Assembly: GCF_000717655.1 (NCBI RefSeq)
Contig: NZ_JNZY01000005.1
Span: 62,001-126,000, forward strand
DNA: 64,000 nt
Direction: 5' to 3'
From: Streptomyces katrae
GTDB lineage: Bacteria; Actinomycetota; Actinomycetes; Streptomycetales; Streptomycetaceae
Below are positions 26,701 through 33,850 of this stretch, piece by piece. Within the stretch, counting starts at the first letter, position 1. The number at the start of each line of letters is the position of its first letter. The notes below the pieces were generated by a model. It ran no database searches, had not been told where the DNA came from, and saw only the letters and a list, made by a program, of their open reading frames with translations. The position numbers and the translations under genes were made by a program.

Positions 26701-27380
26701 ATCAGCGCGTGGAAGCGGGCCCCGACCGCTTGCGAGGCCATCGACATCGCCGGGATCGGTGAGAACCCGGCGATCCGGTCGGGGCCGTGCGCGGCCAGTG
26801 TGTGCACGTGCGCAGCGGCGGCGATCTCCAGGGCTTCCTGCCAGCCGATGCGGACGAGGCCGCCCTTGCCGCGGGCCGCCTGGTAGCGCCGCCGCTTGTC
26901 GGGGTCCGAGGTGATCTCCGCCCAGGCCGCGACCGGGTCTCCGCCGAGGCGCGCTCTGGCCTCGCGGAACATCTCGACCAGTACGCCCCGGGCGTGCGGG
27001 TAGCGCACGCGGGTGGGCGAGTACGTGTACCAGGAGAACGAGGCGCCGCGGGGGCAGCCGCGCGGTTCGTACTCCGGCCGGTCGGGGCCCGTCGACGGGT
27101 AGTCGGTCGCCTGCGTCTCCCAGGTGATCAGGCCGTCCTTGACGTACACCTGCCACGAGCAGGAGCCGGTGCAGTTCACGCCGTGCGTGGAGCGCACCAC
27201 CTTGTCGTGCGCCCAGCGCTCGCGGTACGGCGTGTCGTTGACCGCCTGGTCGGCCCGGAACACCGCCCGGCCGTCCGGCGTCCCGGACGCTCGGCTGAGC
27301 ATCCGCCCCGCCTGCAGCAACCGGTCGGAGACGGCGTCCGCCGCGCGTTCTGTCGTAGCCCTGGCCCTGCCGCGTTTCAC
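23706..27380 (-). CDS. narG: Respiratory nitrate reductase, alpha subunit (Mo-bis-MGD)
   Basis: The 1,224-residue protein matches the family length. Near the N-terminus, HGVNCTGSCSW gives the His plus Cys ligands of the FS0 [4Fe-4S] cluster, followed by PRGASFSWYTYSPTRVRYP. The YDWYADLPIASPQ segment corresponds to the stretch with the Asp that ligates Mo in E. coli NarG. There is no twin-arginine leader near the start, fitting the inward-facing NarG type. The start is GTG with GGAAGGGG seven bases upstream; the frame stays open about 550 bases further but without homology. First gene of narGHJI; reduces nitrate to nitrite under oxygen limitation. Confidence 0.96.
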   Translation of the reverse strand: MKRGRARATTERAADAVSDRLLQAGRMLSRASGTPDGRAVFRADQAVNDTPYRERWAHDKVVRSTHGVNCTGSCSWQVYVKDGLITWETQATDYPSTGPDRPEYEPRGCPRGASFSWYTYSPTRVRYPHARGVLVEMFREARARLGGDPVAAWAEITSDPDKRRRYQAARGKGGLVRIGWQEALEIAAAAHVHTLAAHGPDRIAGFSPIPAMSMASQAVGARFHALIGAPMLSFYDWYADLPIASPQVFGDQTDVPESGDWWDAAYLMLWGSNVPVTRTPDAHWMAEARYRGQKVVVVSPDYADATKFADEWLHPHPGTDGAMAMAMGHVILKECFVERQVPYFTDYVKRFTDLPFLVELEEREPGRYVPGHFVTAADLRHARDAPDEATRRWMPVLLDAVTGSPVVPNGTMGDRWSKFSEGRWNLDLGDVEPLLTLYDGEDGPSARVVLPRFEEAGATVERSVPVQRLGDRVVTTVFDLMLAQYGVGRSGLDGPWPATYEDASTPCTPAWQEAITSVSAGAVVRAAREFARTAEQTRGRCMIVMGAGTNHWFHSDTIYRSFLALLLLTGCQGVNGGGWAHYVGQEKVRPFAGWQQLATASDWVRPSRQMAGTPYWYLHTDQWRYEGFAAEALTAPTARGTFAGAHTADLVARSVRQGWMPSYPTFSANPLELGRRVHESGAEPAQWVDQQRDAGRLGFSCEDPDDPVNWPRVLTVWRANLIGSSAKGNEYFLRHLLGADDNASAAQAPQEHRPREVAWRQEAPRGKLDLLLALDFRMTSTTLFADLVLPAATWYEKHDLSSTDMHPFVHAFSPAIDPPWQARTDFEIFHGIAAKVAELAQGRLEDSWDLVATALEHDTPGEAPPEGPTQPRYTLVKRNYTALADQLAAFGPLPDEHGLQVRGITVHTTPESHWLAERCGTAREGTARGRPLLDTDVKLCEAILALSGTTNGRVAAEGFRQLGVRCGPGSGLEELAASLAERRIVFSDTQARPVQVGASFEWSGKEGPDRRYAPFTINTEHRKPWHTLTGRQHFYLDHEWIAEYGEQLPVYRPPLDLAALGDRLRHESGDGGRSVTVRYLTPHSKWSIHSEYQENLLMQTLARGGPVIWLSVEDAAAVGAADNDWIEAVNANGVVVARAVVSHRMPPGTVFMYHVQERMVNVPTSETTGRRGGVHNALTRLLIKPTHLIGGHAQLCFAPNYYGPTGNQRDAVTVIRRRSQEVTY

Positions 27381-27627
27381 GTGGTGGCCCCTTCCGGGAG
27401 GCAGGCGCGGCCGGCCCTCTGCGGGAGCCGGCCGACCGTGTGTGGGTCGTGCACAGATTGCACCCGTGAACGTCTGCGAGGCGGATCGCCCACCGCAGGT
27501 TGAATGTATCGAGAACGTATCTTGGTGAGCTCTTGGGGTGGACCGGCCCCGTGCGCCGGCCAGCCCGGTGGAGCCGCGGCCGTCCGCGGGGCAGCGGATC
27601 GACGGCCCGCGCGCTACCCTCCTGCGC
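27381..27627. promoter_or_regulatory. Divergent spacer between narG and the PI-PLC gene
   Basis: This stretch of about 250 bases must hold the promoters of narGHJI (minus) and the secreted PI-PLC-like gene (plus). No clear Crp/Fnr-type TTGAT-N4-ATCAA site is seen. The segment around 27490-27530 is relatively AT-rich and is the likeliest promoter area. Confidence 0.4.
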
Positions 27628-28758
27628 ATGGTTGACATGGACACGCCTCGAAATGGGTCCCGTGGGCGCCTTCGCAGCGCACCGGCGCCCGGCCCGTGGA
27701 CCGCCCCCTCCCGGCTCATGGGAAGGACCGGCCGGCGCACCTTCGTCTGCCTCCTCCTGCTGGCCCTCCTGGGCACGGCGACGGCAGCGTCCGCCTCGGC
27801 TCCGGCCGGGACATCCGCCGCCGTCTCGGTCTCCTCCGGTACGGGCGCGGCGGAAGCTGCGGCCGCCCGCTGGGGCGACCGCCGCCTCGACGAGGCCGCC
27901 TTCCTGACCACCCACAACGCCTTCACCAACTACGACGACTCCCGCTGGAGTTCGGTGAACCAGGCCGAGTCGGTGCGGGCCCAGCTCGACAACGGCGTGC
28001 GCGGCCTGAGTCTGGACACGCACTGGTACGAGCGCAGCACCTGGCTGTGCGTCATCAGCTTCGGCAGCGACTGCTACCCCAGCGACGTCTACCTGTGCCA
28101 CGGCGACTGCAAGACCTTCGCCGGAGCCACGTACGCCCTGCCGCGGCAGTCGTTCCAGGGCACGATGCAGACCGTGGTGGACTTCCTCGCCTCCCATCCG
28201 CAGGAGGTCGTGACCGTCTTCCTCGAGGACTACGTGGGCGCCGACCAGCTGGGTCAGTCCCTCGGCCGGGTCAGGGGTCTGCAGGAACTGCTGTTCCGGC
28301 CCGACGACTGGGGCGTACGGCAGCACGGATGGCCGAAGGTGGCCGACCTCGTCACCGCCGGGAAGCGCCTGCTCATCTTCTCCGACCGGTCCGACCGTGA
28401 GCACCTGGGCGTCATGTACGACAAGTCCTGGACGGTGAGCAACTACTGGAGCCTCGGGGACCTGGGCAACGACCTTGCCTGCGTCACCCGCTGGCCCGAT
28501 GTGCCCCTGGACCGCCAGGAGCCCGGCTTCCGGCGGCTGTTCACGATGAGCCACCACCGCAACGTGCCCACCGTCCTGACGGCGGCTCTGGACAATGGCG
28601 CCAAGCTGCGCAATCGCATCGCCGAGCAGTGCCGGCCCGCGGCCGGGGGCCGCAACCCGAACTACGTCTCCGTCGACTTCCACCGGCTGTCGGACGGCAG
28701 CGGACACACACCCGCCTCGATCGTGGCGGAGCTCGACGGGGGCCCTGAGCGCCGGTGA
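27628..28758 (+). CDS. Secreted PI-PLC X-domain-like phosphodiesterase
   Basis: The 376-residue protein has a long basic N-region and a signal segment VCLLLLALLGTATAASASA. The catalytic domain begins DEAAFLTTHNAFTNYDD, with the first catalytic His in THNAF, and continues LDNGVRGLSLDTHWYE and VYLCHGDC, with the second His. PQEVVTVFLEDYVG and the GKRLLIFSDR strand complete the TIM-barrel-like pattern. Secreted bacterial members hydrolyse phosphatidylinositol or related phosphodiesters. The first ATG (27628) has no clear ribosome site; an ATG at 27718, just before the signal, is a reasonable alternative. It converges with the next gene. Confidence 0.85.
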   Translation: MVDMDTPRNGSRGRLRSAPAPGPWTAPSRLMGRTGRRTFVCLLLLALLGTATAASASAPAGTSAAVSVSSGTGAAEAAAARWGDRRLDEAAFLTTHNAFTNYDDSRWSSVNQAESVRAQLDNGVRGLSLDTHWYERSTWLCVISFGSDCYPSDVYLCHGDCKTFAGATYALPRQSFQGTMQTVVDFLASHPQEVVTVFLEDYVGADQLGQSLGRVRGLQELLFRPDDWGVRQHGWPKVADLVTAGKRLLIFSDRSDREHLGVMYDKSWTVSNYWSLGDLGNDLACVTRWPDVPLDRQEPGFRRLFTMSHHRNVPTVLTAALDNGAKLRNRIAEQCRPAAGGRNPNYVSVDFHRLSDGSGHTPASIVAELDGGPERR

Positions 28759-28779
28759 CCGGGCAATCGGTCAGCGCTC
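28747..28779. terminator. Bidirectional hairpin spanning two stop codons
   Basis: GAGCGC plus TGACCG (28747-28752, 28756-28761) pair with CGGTCA plus GCGCTC (28768-28779) with a 3-base bulge and a six-base loop. The stem contains the stop codons of both convergent genes. Confidence 0.55.
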
Positions 28780-29007
28780 GGACTGCAGGCCCGGCTTTCC
28801 GTCCGGCAGCGGGGCCGGGGCCGGTGCGGCCGGGTCGACGGTCGCCGTGATGACCGTTGCGGTCAGTACGCTGGCCAGGGTGAGCCCGGCGACGAGCCGC
28901 CCGGGGCGCGAGCGCTTCCGGTGCCGGGCGCTCGCGCGGCGGGCGCGCGGCTGCGGCGCGGTGTCGCGTGGCCGACGCGGCTCCTGGGGTGCGGGGTACG
29001 GGTTCAT
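28771..29007 (-). CDS. Small single-pass membrane protein, function unknown
   Basis: The 78-residue product has an Arg/Pro-rich N-terminal half (RRPRDTAPQPRARRASARHR), one hydrophobic segment of about 20 residues (RLVAGLTLASVLTATVITATV) and a Pro/Ala-rich tail. No family recognised. It lies 69 bases downstream of the flavohemoprotein gene on the same strand, so it may be cotranscribed with it and contribute a membrane anchor or accessory peptide. Its reality rests on the transmembrane segment and operon position. Confidence 0.5.
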   Translation of the reverse strand: MNPYPAPQEPRRPRDTAPQPRARRASARHRKRSRPGRLVAGLTLASVLTATVITATVDPAAPAPAPLPDGKPGLQSER

Positions 29008-29076
29008 CGCAGATCGGGGTCCTCGGTCGTGCCGGTGGTTCCAGTGGATTCAGCGGGCTCGGCGGGCTCGGCGGGC

Positions 29077-30381
29077 TCAGTAGGTGAAGCACTCCGTGTG
29101 GATGCGCGCCGCGGGGACGCCTGCCCTGATCAGCGCCGCAGTGGTCGCATCGGCCATCCCGGGCGGTCCGCAGAGGTAGACGTCGCGGTCGGACAGGTCG
29201 GGGACGAGCGCACGCAAGGCCTGGGGCGCGAGGGGGTCGTACGCGGCGTCGGAGCGTCCGACCAGGTAGTGCAGGGCTGCCTGACGGTCGGCGGCGATGG
29301 CCTCCAGCTCATCGCGCAGGACCAGCTGGTCTGCGTCGCCCGCCCGGTAGAGCAGGGTCAGATCACCCGGGCCTGCCGGCAGGGACTCGAAGAGGGCGCG
29401 CATGGGAGTGATCCCGATGCCGCCGGCGATCAGCAACACCTTGGAGCGGGTGCGCCGCCGCTCGGTGAGGGCGCCGAACGGACCGGTCGCAAGGACCCTG
29501 GTGCCCGGCCGGAGCCCGCGGACGCGCCGCGAGTGCCCGCCGAGCGCCTTCACGGTGATGCGCAGGCGGTCGTCGCGGGCGGGCGCGGAGAGCGAGAACG
29601 GCAGGGCGGTGTGCCACAGGCCACCGGTCAGGAAGCGCCAGCGGAAGAACTGACCCGGCTCGGCCCGGAGTTCGCCGAGCCGGCCTCCTTCGATGGTGAC
29701 GGAGACGATGCCGGGGCCCTCCCGGTCGACGGCGGCCACGCGCAGCCCGTGCCGCAGGGCCTGACAGACCGGGACGATCCCGCGGTACCAGGCGAGCAGT
29801 ACGCCGACGACGGTGTGGAGCAGGGCCCAGAACCAGGTGGTGAGGGCGGTGACGGCGACGTCGGGGCCGGCGAGCTGGTGGACGAAGCCGAGCGCGGCGG
29901 CGAGGTAGGTGAGGAGGTGGATGCCGCGCCATGCCTCGTGCGAGACCCGGCGGCGCACGGCCCGGGCAGAGCACAGGCCGGCACCTGCCAGCAGCGCGGC
30001 TCCCGCGAACGCGGCGGTGACGGCCGGGTACCGGAACAGCGCCACGGTCGCGGTCAGCAGGTCGGTTCCGGTGCGCAGGGCGTACACGACGAGGGCGAAC
30101 AGGCCGTGGGCGCCGCACAGGACCAGAACCCAGCGGCCGCCGAAGGCGTGCCAGCGGGCGAGGCGGTCGGCACCCACCCCGTGCTCGACCGCCGGTACGC
30201 GTGCCATCAGGAAGAGCATGGCGAGGATCCCGTAGCCCGCGAGGAGCCCGGTGAGGTGTGCGGCCGCCCCGATGAGCTCGTCGGGGCGGGCGGACGGTTG
30301 CACCTGCACGGCCCACAGCAGGGTGACGGCGGCCGCCCCGCCGGCCAGACCGGCGCGCAGCCGCTCGGGGGCGGTCCTCAT
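29077..30381 (-). CDS. Ferric-reductase-like transmembrane flavohemoprotein
   Basis: The 434-residue protein joins a six-helix membrane domain (residues about 10-200, His pairs in ARWHAFGGRW, CGAHGLFALV, HEAWRGIHLLTYLAAALGFVHQLAG) to a C-terminal FAD/NAD(P)H module. There the RWRFLTGGLWHTALPFSLSA stretch, the IAGGIGITPMRALFE nucleotide site and the C-terminal DVYLCGPPGMADA mark a ferredoxin-NADP reductase fold. It is of the ferric reductase/NOX type and would move electrons across the membrane from NAD(P)H. The start ATG (MRTAPERLRAG) has only a weak ribosome site. A small membrane protein lies downstream. Confidence 0.88.
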   Translation of the reverse strand: MRTAPERLRAGLAGGAAAVTLLWAVQVQPSARPDELIGAAAHLTGLLAGYGILAMLFLMARVPAVEHGVGADRLARWHAFGGRWVLVLCGAHGLFALVVYALRTGTDLLTATVALFRYPAVTAAFAGAALLAGAGLCSARAVRRRVSHEAWRGIHLLTYLAAALGFVHQLAGPDVAVTALTTWFWALLHTVVGVLLAWYRGIVPVCQALRHGLRVAAVDREGPGIVSVTIEGGRLGELRAEPGQFFRWRFLTGGLWHTALPFSLSAPARDDRLRITVKALGGHSRRVRGLRPGTRVLATGPFGALTERRRTRSKVLLIAGGIGITPMRALFESLPAGPGDLTLLYRAGDADQLVLRDELEAIAADRQAALHYLVGRSDAAYDPLAPQALRALVPDLSDRDVYLCGPPGMADATTAALIRAGVPAARIHTECFTY

Positions 30382-30750
30382 CTGTGCCGCCCCGCCCGGG
30401 CGCCGCTGGCGGTCGAGGGGCCGGGAAGGGCGCGCGGGAGAGCCATGCCAAGTCCGTTTCACTCGTTGATCGACGCATCTCCCTGCCTGCCGTACCGGAG
30501 CAGCTCCGGAGACGACCGACAGGGACGTAGCGTCGGCAACTATGTGCAAACTCGCTCGCGTCAAGCAATGGCGATGACATCCGTCACGGACGGCGATCTG
30601 AGCACTATGTCCATGTCTGAGAGATATGGGCGCTCCATATCGACTCGCCGACGGCCAGGCGTACTCCCCGTTCCGGCTTTGCATTCCTGCAGTACAGACG
30701 CGCCGCGACTGCCCGCCTAGCACACGCGGGCGCGCGCTTTGGGTAACTTT
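30382..30750. other. Upstream region of the flavohemoprotein gene with palindromes
   Basis: This 369-base gap contains no gene but includes a 19-base palindrome (30623-30641) and CCGTC-ACG-GACGG, which could control the flavohemoprotein gene that begins at 30381 on the minus strand. AT-rich patches near 30530-30650 suit a promoter. Confidence 0.45.
30623..30641. promoter_or_regulatory. Palindromic operator candidate upstream of flavohemoprotein gene
   Basis: GATATGG-GCGCT-CCATATC is a perfect 7-base inverted repeat with a 5-base spacer, AT-rich for this genome, about 240 bases before the flavohemoprotein start. It resembles a dimeric regulator site; no regulator gene is adjacent. Confidence 0.4.
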
Positions 30751-31440
30751 TTACGCTTCTTCGGCGCCGGCGCACCCCTGGTGGCCCCAGCGGCTGCCGA
30801 GCTTGGTGATCATGTCACCGACCGCGTACGACGATCCGCAGGGGCAGCTGCCGGGGAACTTCGCCTTGATGGCGCCCCGGCTACGGGTGGACTTCTTCGC
30901 TCCGGCTCCGGCTCCGGGCTTCGATCGCGAAGCAGACGTGCGGGCGGGAGCCGGTACGGGAATCGACGCACTGCCGAGTGCCGTGCCGGCCGCCTGCTGG
31001 GTGACCGCGGCGTCACTGGCGGCCTGGTCGGCGATCGCATTCAAGTGGTCGCCGTCCTCGCGGTGGGCCGGCACGTAGCGGAATTCCACGTCCCGCTCGG
31101 TCAGCAGAGCGTCGATCTGCTCGACGAGCTCCCGGTTGGCCACGGGTTTGCCCGCCGCGGTCTTCCACCCGTTGCGCTTCCAGGCCGGGAGCCACTGGGT
31201 CACCGCCTTCATGGCGTACTGGGAGTCCATACGGACCTCGACGGCGGTCCCGGGGGCCAGGGACTCCAGCAGCCGCTGGAGGGCGGTGAGCTCACCCACG
31301 TTGTTGGTGGACCGGCCCAGGGGCCCGGCCTCCCAGCGCTCCGGCCGGCCCTGTGTGTCGGCGACGACCCACGCCCAGCCGGCCGGTCCGGGGTTCCCCT
31401 TGGCCGCGCCGTCGCAGGCGGCAATGATGCGATCAGACAT
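30751..31440 (-). CDS. rnhA: Ribonuclease HI with C-terminal Cys-containing tail
   Basis: The 229-residue protein has an RNase H fold with all four acidic residues: Asp10 (ACDGAAKGNPG), Glu50 (NNVGELTAL), Asp72 (RMDSQYAM) and Asp138 (NAIADQAA). It removes RNA from RNA-DNA hybrids. After the domain (about residue 145) comes a basic Ala/Lys/Ser linker and then FPGSCPCGSSYAVGDMI with a later GHQGC, giving CPC...C, perhaps a small zinc-binding ribbon. The fourth ligand would be a His. The extension is not in E. coli RNase HI, which ends soon after residue 150. Confidence 0.92.
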   Translation of the reverse strand: MSDRIIAACDGAAKGNPGPAGWAWVVADTQGRPERWEAGPLGRSTNNVGELTALQRLLESLAPGTAVEVRMDSQYAMKAVTQWLPAWKRNGWKTAAGKPVANRELVEQIDALLTERDVEFRYVPAHREDGDHLNAIADQAASDAAVTQQAAGTALGSASIPVPAPARTSASRSKPGAGAGAKKSTRSRGAIKAKFPGSCPCGSSYAVGDMITKLGSRWGHQGCAGAEEA

Positions 31441-31621
31441 CCCCCGATCATGCACCACCGCCGCCCGGCGGCGAATTCGGCTCGTGAGGAGACGGCACGG
31501 GGAGCGGGCCAACCGGATGCACCGGCCGGGAGTTCCCCGCAGCCGGTCCGAAAGCCTCCTCGCCACGGGGGTGCCGGAACGGCACAATGGGCCGGGTCAG
31601 CGCCGCCCGGCAGGAGAGCGT

Positions 31622-32566
31622 GTGCCCGTACCGATCATCATCGACTGCGACCCCGGGCACGACGACGCCCTCGCGATCATGCTCGCGGCGGGTGACCCCG
31701 CGGTCGACCTCCTGGCCATCACCACCGTCGCGGGCAATCAGACGCTCGCGAAAACCACGCTGAACGCGCGCCGGGTCTGCACCGTCGCGGGCATCACGGA
31801 CGTGCCCATCGCCGCAGGCTGCGCCCGGCCGCTGGTCCAGGCGCTGAACGTGGCGGACGACGTGCACGGCGTGTCCGGCCTCGACGGGCCACGATTCCCC
31901 GAACCCACCGTCAACGTGGTCGCCGAACACGCGGTGGAGCTCATGCACCGGATCCTGACCCGGCACGCGGAGCCGGTCACCCTCGTACCGACGGCGCCGT
32001 TGACCAACATCGCCCTGCTGCTGACCCGGTACCCCGATGCCGCCTCCCGCATCCGGGAGATCGTCCTCATGGGCGGATCGACGGAGCGGGGCAACCGGAC
32101 CCCGGCCGCCGAGTTCAACGTCCAAGCCGACCCGGAAGCCGCGGACATCGTCTTCCGCAGCGGTGTTCCGCTCACCATGTGCGGCCTGAACGTCACGCAC
32201 CAAGCGCTCGCCACGCCCGAGATCGTCGCCCGCTTCGAGCGCCTGGGCACCGAACTGGGGCACGTCTGCGCCGAGCTGCTGACCTTCTTCGCGTCCACCT
32301 ACCGCAGGCTGTGGGGGTTCCAGGACCCGCCGCTGCACGATCCGGTCGCGGTCGCCCGGGTGATCGAACCGGGCATCGTGCACTGCGTGGATGCGAACGT
32401 GGTCGTCGAGCTGCAGGGCCGGTACACCCGGGGTGCCACCGTCGTGGATCTGCACCGGTACACGGACCGGCCGGTGAACGCGCAAGTGGCGCTCACCCTG
32501 GACGCCGGCCTGTTCTGGGACCGGATGGTCGCCGCCGTGACGGCTCTCGGCGACCGCATGGCCTGA
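31622..32566 (+). CDS. Inosine/uridine-preferring nucleoside hydrolase
   Basis: The 314-residue protein starts at a GTG with AGGAGAG upstream and reads VPVPIIIDCDPGHDDALAIM, the DxDPGxDD calcium-binding signature of nucleoside hydrolases. DVHGVSGLDGP, VPTAPLTNIALLL, IVLMGGS, EFNVQADPEAADIVF and CGLNVTHQAL follow the family order, and HDPVAVA supplies the late His/Asp. It cleaves ribonucleosides to base and ribose in salvage. Substrate preference (purine or pyrimidine) cannot be read. A hairpin at its stop separates it from the convergent gene. Confidence 0.93.
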   Translation: MPVPIIIDCDPGHDDALAIMLAAGDPAVDLLAITTVAGNQTLAKTTLNARRVCTVAGITDVPIAAGCARPLVQALNVADDVHGVSGLDGPRFPEPTVNVVAEHAVELMHRILTRHAEPVTLVPTAPLTNIALLLTRYPDAASRIREIVLMGGSTERGNRTPAAEFNVQADPEAADIVFRSGVPLTMCGLNVTHQALATPEIVARFERLGTELGHVCAELLTFFASTYRRLWGFQDPPLHDPVAVARVIEPGIVHCVDANVVVELQGRYTRGATVVDLHRYTDRPVNAQVALTLDAGLFWDRMVAAVTALGDRMA

Positions 32567-32587
32567 CCGGCCCGCAGGCGGTCAGGC
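32561..32587. terminator. Bidirectional hairpin at two convergent stops
   Basis: GCCTGACCG (32561-32569) and CGGTCAGGC (32579-32587) are a perfect inverted repeat with a 9-base loop. The arms contain both the TGA at 32564-32566 and the opposing TGA at 32582-32584. Confidence 0.6.
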
Positions 32588-32974
32588 GGGCGTGAAGACG
32601 TCCTCGCGGGTGTCGTCGAGGATGAACCCGAGGTCGAGGCGGACCCGGACGGTCACGCGGTGCATCTGCTCCTCGTACGCGATCCACGCCGGTTCCAGGG
32701 AGCCGACCTGCTCTTCGAGCTGCCTCCTGCTCCCCGTGGGCATCTCGTGGCCGAAAGTGTCGAGAAGCGACTTGAGCCGCTCGTACTCGCGGGCCTCGTG
32801 GCTCTGATGCTCGTGTTCGACCACGCGCTCGACGGTGCCCTCGGTACCTGCCGCCAGATACACGGACCCGGCGACGGCCCCCGGCGAGGTCACGGGCTCC
32901 CCCGTCATCGCAACCCAATCGGTCAGTCTGGTGTCCGCGGCCAGCTTCACCCGCTGGCCTTCTTTCAGCGTCAT
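32582..32974 (-). CDS. Conserved hypothetical protein, coiled-coil centre
   Basis: The 130-residue protein starts MTLKEGQRVKLAADTRLTDW, has a likely beta-barrel N-part with GSVYLAAGTEGTVERVVEHE, a charged helical centre (EAREYERLKSLLDTFGHEM, RRQLEEQVGSLEPAWIAYEEQ) and a final RVTVRVRLDLGFILDDTREDVF strand pair. No known family was identified. GAGGA lies near the ATG. It is divergent from the mycothiol-dependent isomerase-type gene with two palindromes between, suggesting shared regulation. Confidence 0.7.
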   Translation of the reverse strand: MTLKEGQRVKLAADTRLTDWVAMTGEPVTSPGAVAGSVYLAAGTEGTVERVVEHEHQSHEAREYERLKSLLDTFGHEMPTGSRRQLEEQVGSLEPAWIAYEEQMHRVTVRVRLDLGFILDDTREDVFTPA

Positions 32975-32996
32975 CGAATCCTCGTCCCTCCGGTCG

Positions 32997-33043
32997 GTGC
33001 AGACCGTCTGCACTTAAGGTCATGAATCATCGATAACCTTAAG
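32997..33043. promoter_or_regulatory. Two adjacent palindromes in a divergent promoter
   Basis: GTGCAGA-CCG-TCTGCAC (32997-33013) and CTTAAGGT-N15-ACCTTAAG (33013-33043) are both perfect inverted repeats sharing one base. They lie between the start of the hypothetical at 32974 and that of the isomerase-type gene at 33089, so both promoters could be controlled here. Confidence 0.5.
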
Positions 33044-33088
33044 CATCCTCGCCACCCGGGGAAGCAGCATCAGAGGAGAGGCACAGAC

Positions 33089-33850
33089 ATGAACCCCGCC
33101 CAGCACGGAACGGCCGTCGCAGCCGAGACCGCCCGATTCGTCGCCACGGTCAAGGGGGCCGACCTCGCCACCCCGGTGCCGACCTGCCCCGGCTGGACTC
33201 TCGCCGACCTCACGCAGCACGTCGGCAGCGTGCACCGCTGGTTCACCCAGCTGCTTCGCCGGCGCATCCAGCAGCCGCCGACGAGCCGTGACGTGGACCT
33301 GCGCCTGCCGGAGCACCGGGAGGGTCTGCCGGACTGGCTGGCCGAGAGCGCTGCGGAGGCCGCCGAGGTGTTCGCCGCCACCGACCTGGACGCGCCGATG
33401 TGGGCCTGGGGAGTCGACCAGCACGCCCGCTTCTGGGTCCGGCGCATGCTCTTCGAGACCCTCGTCCACCGGGCCGACGCGGAGCTCGCACTCGGGATCG
33501 ATCCGCACATCGACCGCGTACTGGCGGTCGACGGCATCGACGAGTTCCTCACCAACCTGCCGTTCGCATCCTCCTTCGCGCCGCTGACCGGCCAACTGCG
33601 CGCCCCTGACCTGACCATCCGCTTCAGCTGCAAGGACGGCGCCGGCGACTGGGCGGTCGGCCTGCGCCGCGACGGCTTCGCGCTGCTGGCCGACGGTGCC
33701 GGGCCCCGTACGGCGGACGCCACGGTGCAGGGTTCGGCTGCGGACCTGCTCCTGCTCCTCTACGGCCGCCTGGACCGCCGGAGCGACGCCTTCCGCCTGC
33801 TCGGCGACCCGGACCTGATCGCCCACTGGTTCGCCCACTCGGCGTTCTAG
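33089..33850 (+). CDS. Maleylpyruvate isomerase family, mycothiol-dependent enzyme
   Basis: The 253-residue protein has the N-terminal DinB-like four-helix domain of mycothiol-dependent maleylpyruvate isomerases: PTCPGWTLADLTQHVGSVHRWF near residue 30-50, with a metal His in QHVGSVHRW, and RRMLFETLVHRADAELALG, supplying Glu and His. The C-terminal half (residues 150-250) is an SCP2-like domain. Family members use the actinomycete thiol mycothiol for isomerisation or transfer. GAGGAGAGG precedes the ATG. Substrate not known. Confidence 0.9.
   Translation: MNPAQHGTAVAAETARFVATVKGADLATPVPTCPGWTLADLTQHVGSVHRWFTQLLRRRIQQPPTSRDVDLRLPEHREGLPDWLAESAAEAAEVFAATDLDAPMWAWGVDQHARFWVRRMLFETLVHRADAELALGIDPHIDRVLAVDGIDEFLTNLPFASSFAPLTGQLRAPDLTIRFSCKDGAGDWAVGLRRDGFALLADGAGPRTADATVQGSAADLLLLLYGRLDRRSDAFRLLGDPDLIAHWFAHSAF

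Noticed and set aside
27381..27627. Fnr/NNR-type operator for narG
   Set aside because: No TTGAT-N4-ATCAA-like palindrome was found; only AT-rich promoter-like DNA.
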